From NCBI GenBank assembly GCA_023213395.1, contig CM041465.1, positions 210,807,741 to 210,871,740 of the forward strand: a stretch of 64,000 nt of DNA, written 5' to 3'. The notes beneath the pieces were generated by a model. It had not been told where the DNA came from. It saw nothing but the letters and a program-made list of their open reading frames with translations, and searched no databases. The stretch's first letter is position 1. Every line of letters starts with the position of its first letter. Below, in pieces: positions 56,761 through 64,000 of the stretch. This DNA is from Cycas panzhihuaensis. Taxonomy: Eukaryota; Cycadophyta. A program made the position numbers and the translations under genes.

Positions 56761-58219
56761 AATAACTACCCTCAGTTGGACATAAGAATTAGTGCAAGAG
56801 TACTAGAGCGACTCATTTTCACAAAAGAAGCTAGAAGAGATTCTGGACCAGGTATCTACAAAATACGAATTACAAGGTGATCTAATTTTGCGAAGAGGAA
56901 AGATTTATATCCCAACCACATTTAAACCAAAAGGGAAAATACTAGAAGAAGCCCATTCTGTTCCAACCGCAAGTCATACAGGAATTGACAAGACCTATCG
57001 CAAAATACGAAGCTCTTTTTTTGGAAAGGGATGAAAGCCAACATTTTCAAATTCCTATCAAAATGTGATTTGTGCCAAAGGAATAAAAGTGAACACATGA
57101 AAAGCCTAGGTCTATTCCAACCATTGCACATCCCACAATAGAAATGGGAGGAAACCTCAATGGACTTTATTATAGGTTTACCAAAATTGAAAGGGAAGGA
57201 TGTTATTCTTGTGGTTGTCGATCGACTAACAAAATATGCCCATTTCAAGGGATTACAATCGATGACAAAGGACATCCATGTTGCAGAGCTCTTCATGAAA
57301 GAGACACACCATTTACATGGTCTTCCTAAAGTCATAGTTAGAGATCATGATCAAAAGATCACTAGTCATTTCTAGTAGGATCTATTTAAATCAGCAGGGA
57401 CTAAATTATCCTTAAGCATGGCTTATCATCCACAAACTGATGGGAAAACAAAGCCACAAACGAGTGTCTAAAAGGGTACCTATGGAATTTTACCTCAAGC
57501 AAACAACAATTATGGCATAAATGGCCCCACCTGGCAGAATGGTGGTATAATACCACATACCATACAAAAACAAAAATGACCCCTTTCAAGCACTTTACGA
57601 ATTCGAATACCCATCAGTATTCACATATTCTAAGGCATCCCGATTATAAATAGTCAAAGAACAACAAGAACAAACAGAGCAAACAATCTGAATACTAAAG
57701 GACAATCTGAATGCCACAAGAAATCGAATGAAACAACAAGTAGACATGACCAGATCATAAAGGACTTTTTCAATAGGTAATTGAGTATTTTTAAGATTAC
57801 AGCCACACAAGCAATCAACCATGAAGCAAACAAATAAGCAAAAATTAGCTCCTTGATTTTTTGGACCATATCAAGTCATCAATAAAGTGGGAGAAATAGC
57901 ATACAAGTTGGCCTTACCATCAGGTTGTTGAATCCATGATGTCTTTCATGTATCTTGTCTCAAAAGAAAACTCGGAGAAAATATCATTGCTCAAACTAAA
58001 ATTCTAGAACTAGATGAAGAAGGCAAGATCGTTATTGAAGTAGAGGGAATTCTTTAGATCTAAACCAAGGAACTATGTTCCAGAGAAGTCAAAGAATACC
58101 TTATTAAGTGGAAGACTTTGGACTGCGAAGCTACAACTTGGGAGCTAGAAGCATGGTATTGACTACACCTAGATTTATCCATGCTTTGAAGGCAAAGCAT
58201 GTTTTTAGGGGGAAGGACT
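56761..58219 (+). pseudogene. Gyp4 integrase and chromodomain
   Basis: LILRRGKIYIPTTFKPKG, the zinc-binding HSVPTASHTGIDKTYRKI and the CDLCQRNK equivalent lead to the core pieces DFIIGLPKLKGKDVILVVVD, RLTKYAHFKGL and HHLHGLPKVIVRDHDQKI. A YHPQTDGKTK stretch (about 57425) gives the region of the catalytic Glu. The tail with IHDVFHVSCLKRKLGENI and the chromodomain EYLIKWKTLDCEATTWE (about 58095-58145) match Gyp1. A purine tract (AGGGGGAAGGA) precedes the 3' LTR. Confidence 0.88.
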
Positions 58220-58789
58220 TGTAGCGTTTCCTTCCTCAACTTTGGCCGACTTCAAGATGCAAAAATAAGATAAGGATTATGGCCGACTTCATTTGTATAT
58301 TCTGGTCGACTTATATTAATTTTTGGCCAAACTTATTAAAACTGTTTTGAGTTGCCTATTTAAAGGGGCTTTCGGCTCCTCCTTGGGGCATCATTATGAC
58401 CTCTTGGACTGCTGTAATTTTGCCCTTTAGGGCTACTATTAGTAGGGAATCTCACCTCGAAGAGGAAGTTGGACTTAAGCGAAATATATGTAAGTTTTGT
58501 GTATTGCATTTTTACTTATTTATTTGATATTTTTCAAATCTCATGGTCCTATTTGCATACTAGAAGTACATGATATTTTCAAATAAGTGTATGCATTTTT
58601 CTACCTTGGTAGTATTTTGTATGTGAGTAGCTATTTCCTGGATAATGCTTTTGTGGTTCGCCATAATTATTCTATGTGGTGCATTATTGATAATTATTCT
58701 ATCTTTAGTAATGCTTTCATGTCTGAAATTAACATAGATCCATGTTTAATTCACTGATTTTGGTGTGAACTACCATTGGAATTTCCACA
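58220..58789 (+). repeat. Gyp4 3' LTR, promoter block present
   Basis: 570 bp, TGTAGCGTTTCCTTCC to GGAATTTCCACA. It keeps the CCTATTTAAAGGGGC TATA region (about 58357-58371) and about 120 bp around it that the 5' LTR lacks. Confidence 0.92.
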
Positions 58790-59008
58790 GATTAACATCT
58801 AATATTCTTCATTTTGTCGCCTAGAGAATAATTGGAGATCATATTAAATCAACATTTTATAGTCCATGCAGTGTCGGCCTTGCTTTTGAATTTGTCTCCT
58901 AATCTATGTTGAGTTGGCTCAGACTAACATCATATTGCCACACAATTGCTAGCATTTATTGAATTGTTGTTTCTCAATTTGCATAGAGTTGGCTCAGACC
59001 GACATTGA
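58790..59008. other. Short non-coding spacer with a repeated motif
   Basis: Two copies of GAGTTGGCTCAGAC(T/C)(A/G)ACAT near 58910 and 58986. No gene. It may belong to the Cop8 flank or to the sequence into which Gyp5 was inserted. Confidence 0.5.
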
Positions 59009-59379
59009 TGTGAAATGTGGGTGATTGTAGTCTTAGAGAACAATACTAGACTGTGGGATTATCAAAGAGGGAAATAGATCGCAATCTCTTCTATTATTCC
59101 TAGAAAAATTCAATCACTTTGCACTCACAATCTCTAGTTGTATAATTATATGCCTGTCAATTTATATTAAGGGCTTTGTAACTACTAGAACCTAATCAAC
59201 TAGTTATTCAACTAATTGTCTTAGCTAGTTTTACAAATCAATCAACTAATCCCTAACTATTTAAGTAACTAATACATAACCATCTAACCAAAAATACATT
59301 GCTTGTGTGCATTATTGTTACATTGAGTAGTCCTTCGTTCAAAGATGGATGAGAATCCAATTTCTCATCATTCCTCCCT
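59009..59379 (-). repeat. Gyp5 3' LTR (far end uncertain)
   Basis: Minus strand: starts TGATGAGAAATTGGATTC after CAGGGAGGAA, and is ended at CCCACATTTCACA by the TG...CA rule. Only one copy is available. Confidence 0.5.
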
Positions 59380-59399
59380 GATTAAGAGGAAATTGTCTC

Positions 59400-60780
59400 C
59401 AATTTCACATAGGGTCAAAGATGAGGAAAGTCTCGATCAAACACCACTTGTGAAATCCATTTAGCTTCAGTAGGTATGGTTCCTTTCTTGCCAACCAAGT
59501 GAGTTAGTAGTCTGCTTACAACGAGTGGTGTGTATCTTGGTATCCAAAAGAGTATCTATTGGAAGTGGAAGCTGGAAATCCAGTATAGTGTTCTTTTGAT
59601 GCTACACCTCTAGGACATCTTTGAATATAGATGGCTCATACTTCTTGAGGTTACTAACGTTGAAAACATCGTGCATCCCAAGATGTGTTGCTAAATTAAG
59701 TTCAAAAGCATTGGTTTCAATGGCCTCAATAATTGTGTATGATCCAAACCTTGTAGGTTTGAATTTGTGACGAGTCTAGTGCTTAAATTTTTGTTTCTCC
59801 AAGTAGAGCCAAATATGATCTCCAACTTAGAAATCATGCAAAATCCGATGTCAATCCTGTTCAGCTTTATACTTAGCTTGGGATTGTGCAAGTATCTCTC
59901 GAATTTTGGCACATTTTTGTTGAAGTTACTCCATAAAAGTTGATGTCTTCCATTGTTCAGTGTGCTTGTGTCGAGTGACTAGTGTCAGTCGTGCTACAGA
60001 GAATTCATAAGGGGCCACTGGTTGAAATCCATAACAAACTTCAAGAGGCAAATGCCCTATCGAGTGATGCATAACTTGATTACATCCATGTTGGATCATG
60101 GGAAGGAACTAATCCCATTGTTTAGCAATGTGTTGATAGATATGAAGTGCATGGATGAGGATATGATTCACCACTTTTGTCTGGCCACCTGTTTAGAGAT
60201 GAAAAGCCGTGAAATACTAGAGTTGGGTTCCAAGTAGTTTCCATAGTGTTTTCCAAAAGTGGCTAAGGAAATGTGCATCACGGTCTAAAATGATGGAAAG
60301 TGGCATCCAATAGTGTACCCACACATGTTCAAAAAAGAGCATGACCATGTGTTGTGCATCTATTGTCTTAGTGCATGGAATGAATATGGCCATTTTGGAG
60401 AATCTCCAGGCAATAACCAAGTTACAATCATGCTTACTTTGAGTGGTTGGCAGGCCAATAATGGATTCCCATGATCAGGATGGTACATATAATGGCTAAT
60501 ATAGTTGTATCTTCAGGTTAGCCAACTTAGATTAGTTGCATAAGGCACAACGTCAAATGTAGTGTTCTATGTGCTTCTACATCGATGGCCAATAGAAACA
60601 ATGTTGCAGATGTTGTAAGGTTTTGGCAACCCCGAAATGACCTCCATAGCTAGAAGCAGGGGCTTCCTTTAGGAGTTGTTCTCTGTTGCCCCTAGGTACA
60701 CAAAGTTGATCGAGTTGGTACAACAAACCATCCTAGAGATGATAATCTAAGAATGATTGTTGATTCACTTCACTGCAATG
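59400..60780 (-). pseudogene. Gyp5 integrase
   Basis: From high to low coordinates: a zinc-binding remnant with CFYWPSM and CALCN, then MVIAWRFSKMAIFIPCTKTI, LDRDAHFLSHFWKTLWKLLG and FHL.TGGQTKVVNH, the last with Lys where the catalytic Glu is usual. The tail VGDHIWLYLEKQKFKH, FGSYTIIEAIETNAFELNL and MHDVFNVSNLKKYEPSIF is well kept. Frames break several times. It matches the gypsy type with a GPY-like tail and no visible chromodomain. Confidence 0.82.
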
Positions 60781-62240
60781 CTTAATGGAGATAAGACACA
60801 TTAGCAAAGTCTAGGTCTGATGCATATAGATTTTGCCACTCTATATAAGCCACACATCTACTGTTGAGTATATTCAACACTGCACAACTTGGAGACCTGC
60901 TAAGGAAATCAACCATTGTGTTTGCCTTTCCATTTTTGTACTTGATGACTAAATGGAATTGTTGCAAGTACAAGGTCCATCGCATGTGGCAATGCTCCTA
61001 GACATGACTCTGAGTTTGTAAAAACTGCAAAGGTTTGTGATATGTATGAGCAACAGTCTCCTTCCCCATGAGATAATGTCAAAAATACTTGATTGCTTAG
61101 ACAAGGGCATAGAGCTCCTTGCCATAGGTACTATAGTTTTGCTTTTCTCGCAAAAATGTCTCTAAATGGTAAGCAATGGGATGTCCTCCTTGCCTAAGTA
61201 CCACCCCCATAACTATTTGAGAAGCATCAGTCCCGATCTCAAAAAGACTTTTGTATGTCTAGCAACACAAGAATTGGGGCCATGCATACAACGTTCTTCA
61301 ACCTTTCAAAGATGGTTGTTTGAGCAAGTCCCCAATTGTAGGTGGTTTTGCCTTTGGTGAGAGCATAGAGTGCATATGCTATATCGGCATAACAGGGTAT
61401 GAATCTTGTGTGGAAATTTGTATACCCCAAGAAACTACGAAGATTCGTGAGATTCCTTGGTGGTGGTCAATCGAGAATCACCTGGACTTTTGCAAGATCT
61501 ACATGGATTCCTTCTACATCAATGACAAACCCAAAATAAGTTACTGAAACTTATGCAAAGGAACATTTACTCATTTTTGCCTAGAAATGATTTGCTCAGA
61601 GTATTCAGCACTTGTTGCATATGCTGAAGGTGCTCCTACCATGTTCGATGTAAATTAAGATGTCATCTAGAAAAATGATATCGAACGTGCCTCAGAAAGG
61701 ACAAAGCATGTCATTCATCAATCGCACAAAGGTGGGTGGTGTATTAGTAAGAGCAAATGGCATTATTAACTGCTCAAATAGTCCCAAGCATGTCTTGAAT
61801 GCAATCTTCCAGGTGTCGTTAGGCTACATTCATACTTGATGGCAATCTGATGCCAATTCAATCTTTGTAAAATATTTAGCCCCTTACAATTCATCTAAGA
61901 GGTCATCAATGCAAGGCAACGAATAACAATTCTTAAATGTGATGTGGTTGGGAGCTTTATAGTCAATACAAAGTCTCTAGGGGCCATCTTTCTTTGGCAT
62001 GAGTATTAGTAGTGACCCACAAGGGGAGGAACTTGGTAATATTCTTCCTTCTTCAATGAGTTCCATACTTTGCCTTTTAAGTTCTGCCCCTTCTAAAATA
62101 GAAGTTTTATAAAGGGGTCCATTTGGCAAAGTGGATCCTAGCAGTAAATCGATACTGTGTTGAATTGCTTGAATGGGTGGAAAATCTTTTGGAGGTTAAA
62201 AAACATCGACATATTCATCCAAAAGTTGTTTCATACCTGG
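60781..62240 (-). pseudogene. Gyp5 reverse transcriptase and RNase H
   Basis: The minus strand reads [62 protein letters not shown] and GAKYFTKIELAS, then [12 protein letters not shown] and the catalytic FLDDILIY (about 61660-61683). LRSFLGYTNFHTRFIPCYAD and LTKGKTTYNW lead to RNase H, which ends with LYLQQFHLVIKYKNGKANTM and VDFLSRSP near 60890. The first RT residues are cut by Gyp6 at 62241. Confidence 0.87.
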
Positions 62241-64000
62241 TGTTGGGGCAAAATATGGTACGCATGACATTTTGGACCATGGAAACGTAGGAATGTATGC
62301 TTGCTCTAATAAGAGGAATGCAAGAACGCATCATTGTAAGGTCGCACATGGGAACGCATGCCAAAGATCAGTGAAGAATGCAAGAGAACAACTCTCAGGG
62401 AATGTATTATAGGATACGTTCTCGAAAGAAATGCATGCAAGACACATAGAAGGGAATGCATGGAACACATGCCCATAATTGAATTGTACATTCTAGAGAT
62501 GATGACATCACCCAGAGGCATACGTACGTATAGTCGTACAGACAGAACAAGGAGTAATTAATGATTCTAATGTAATCTTAAGTGAAAAGGTACTTTTGTT
62601 ATGAAAAGGAATGATTGTGACCATAAGTCACAACCATTCCCCCAAAAGGCATGTCATTGGGTATTTATTGGCGCTTTTTCCACCACTTTGGTGTGCGAGT
62701 CAAGTTACTTGATCTAATGATACATTCCTAGGTAAGTAGGAACAATTATTGAAGCATATGTGATGATTCATGGTGGAACGCATGTAAGATGCATCCATTT
62801 TTAGTGATGTAAACACATTGACAGTGACATTGCTTAATATAATAGAGAGTTACGTGGAGTCTTGTGTATTTTATACATGGCAACTGATTGTATGAGGAAT
62901 GCATGTTGATTATTGATTGAGATAATGACATTATGATGATATTATGATATTGTGTTAACTACATAAGCAATCAAGCAAGATAATCATGTTGACCGACCCT
63001 AACTAGACTACCAGTTAGTGATTCCTTGATAAGTGTATTCTCATAAGGGCAATGAGAAGTCAACATTGGTTTTGTTGCCTACATCCACTGAGGAGGGACT
63101 GGGCCAGGAGTTTTTCATCAATACATTATGCTCAAAGACCAAGGAACCCTGGCTGTCGTCATGATGGCAGGTCATGACTAAGCCTTTGACAATGAGAGGA
63201 TCTTCCAATGCCACAAAAGAGGCCTTTGAAGGCAGGAGAACCACCAAAAAGAACTTCACCTAAGGGATTAGTGGAATCAAGCACACAAAGGGCAATAAGA
63301 TGGTCAAAGGAAGCTAAATTGAGAAGGGCTAGGAGGTTAAGCCTCAATAAGAGCAACGAGACTAAAGGACAGTCCATTAAGAGATCTAAGGCAAGTGGAA
63401 CCCAAACACCCCAAGAACAAGAAATCAGAAGACATGGGGAACAAATGGTACTGACACCTATCCCGATTGGATCTGATATCATTAGCCCAGAAAAGGAGGA
63501 AATTCTGAACAAAGAAAATCTAGAACAAGATAATATTTTGGAAAAAGAAAATGAAACCCTCGAGAACAAGTGTGGAAAATACTTCAAAGGACCTAAGTGA
63601 TCACGAGGAGAAGGCGAGGGAAGGTCCCTCGACATATTGGGAAAACAAACTAACAAGACAAGTATTAGAAGATTCGTTGGATAAGGGATTCGAGCAATCA
63701 TATTTAATAGTAACACCATTGACAATCCAGGTATCGAGAGTGTCAAAATCTATTAATTTCAAAATCCCCTATTTGGAAGGGATAGTGCTAAGGGAAGCAC
63801 ACCAGGAACACCACCCAAATCCAAAATTGTGGAGAAAGTGGAGTCATCTCCATACAAAGCAACCACATCCTCAAGAGGAGAAAATCCACCGTCACTAGGA
63901 GAGACACCAATGAATTCACCAAGGATGGATGACACAAGGGACTTCGGAAAGTTGATCTTCAATGACACGTCTGATGCTACAGAGCATGTGTATCTTTTTC
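62241..64000 (+). mobile_element. Gyp6: 5' end of an LTR element of the Gyp3 family, continuing past the window
   Basis: It starts TGTTGGGGCAAAATATGG where Gyp5 RT is cut. The first 500 bp look like an LTR: many GGAATGCA or AACGCATG units (62285-62470), a TATA-like GGGTATTTATTGG near 62654, and similarity to 47320-47445. The LTR end and primer-binding site could not be fixed (probably between 62950 and 63100). Lys/Glu-rich ORFs begin at 63208. The gypsy assignment rests only on the link to Gyp3. Confidence 0.5.
63208..63600 (+). CDS. Unrecognised basic/acidic ORF in Gyp6, possible gag
   Basis: 130 codons starting MPQKRPLKAGEPPKRTSPKG. The first half is very basic (IRWSKEAKLRRARRLSLNKS); the second is acidic and likely helical (EKEEILNKENLEQDNILEKE). 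It stops at 63598-63600; an overlapping frame stays open at 63551-63898. I know no family for it. Position after an LTR suggests a Gag or extra leader ORF of the element. It is not clear that it is translated. Confidence 0.35.
   Translation: MPQKRPLKAGEPPKRTSPKGLVESSTQRAIRWSKEAKLRRARRLSLNKSNETKGQSIKRSKASGTQTPQEQEIRRHGEQMVLTPIPIGSDIISPEKEEILNKENLEQDNILEKENETLENKCGKYFKGPK

Larger units (their letters stand above)
53051..58789 (+). mobile_element. Gyp4: Ty3/gypsy chromodomain retrotransposon with both LTRs
   Basis: 5739 bp with LTRs of 528 bp (53051-53578) and 570 bp (58220-58789), a tRNA-Met primer-binding site at 53581-53592, gag, protease, RT, RNase H, integrase and chromodomain in gypsy order, and a purine tract before the 3' LTR. 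Flanking 5-mers are AATTA and GATTA, an imperfect target duplication. Pol is broken by numerous stops and shifts. It is the same family as Gyp1. Confidence 0.93.
59009..62240 (-). mobile_element. Gyp5: Ty3/gypsy retrotransposon, minus strand, cut by Gyp6
   Basis: On the minus strand from 62240: RT, RNase H, integrase, tail, purine tract (about 59380-59390) and a 3' LTR (59379-59009). The 5' part (gag, protease) should lie beyond Gyp6, outside the window. The RT and integrase sequences differ clearly from Gyp4, and no chromodomain of that type is seen. Stops are frequent. Confidence 0.85.

Overview
This is nuclear DNA from a land plant with a large, repeat-filled genome, and almost every coding trace belongs to a transposable element. 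The Ty1/copia, Ty3/gypsy, L1-type LINE and hAT elements are of plant type. Seven of the eight primer-binding sites match or nearly match the plant initiator tRNA-Met 3' end, and the only host-gene sequence is two spliced exons of a plant-type glutamine-dependent NAD+ synthetase. The old, deeply nested elements and isolated exons suggest a gymnosperm, but nothing in the sequence proves that. There is no sign of bacterial, organellar or viral gene organisation, CRISPR, rRNA or tRNA genes.

Layout. 1-11233: a copia element (Cop1, 5' end outside the window) split by a complete younger copia element (Cop2, 617-8496, 312-bp LTRs, 5-bp target duplication). Cop1 itself lies in a gypsy element (Gyp1, 11234 to about 19346). 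Gyp1 is also split by a nearly complete L1-type LINE (11967-18332, 18-bp target duplication) whose ORF2 ends in an RNase H domain. 19347-29738: copia Cop3, split by copia Cop4 (20203-25461). Cop4 is flanked not by a normal short duplication but by a 376-bp direct duplication of Cop3 gag. 30363-32094 (minus): the 3' half of a gypsy element (Gyp2), fused in frame to the 5' half of a copia element (Cop5, minus, 32095-45211). Cop5 is split by copia Cop6 (32617-43222), which is split by copia Cop7 (34609-40217).

45212-64000: remains of gypsy Gyp3; two NAD+ synthetase exons (48115-48338 and 48647-48952, minus); an hAT transposase pseudogene (minus, about 50225-51890); a lone copia LTR with primer-binding site (Cop8); gypsy Gyp4 (53051-58789) with both LTRs; gypsy Gyp5 (minus, 59009-62240); and the 5' end of a further LTR element, Gyp6 (62241 to the window end).

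How it fits together. LTR divergences counted by eye agree with the nesting: Cop7 (about 2.9%) is younger than Cop6 (about 5.5%), and Cop2 is also about 2.9%. No element has a fully open gag-pol. Many in-frame stops look like C-to-T or G-to-A changes, as expected of methylated, silenced repeats. The points most worth following up are paired GTACG-rich clusters in the leaders of three related copia elements, the in-frame copia/gypsy integrase chimera, the 376-bp duplication around Cop4, the LINE with RNase H and an ATGA ORF1/ORF2 overlap, and the intact NAD+ synthetase exons stranded among transposons.
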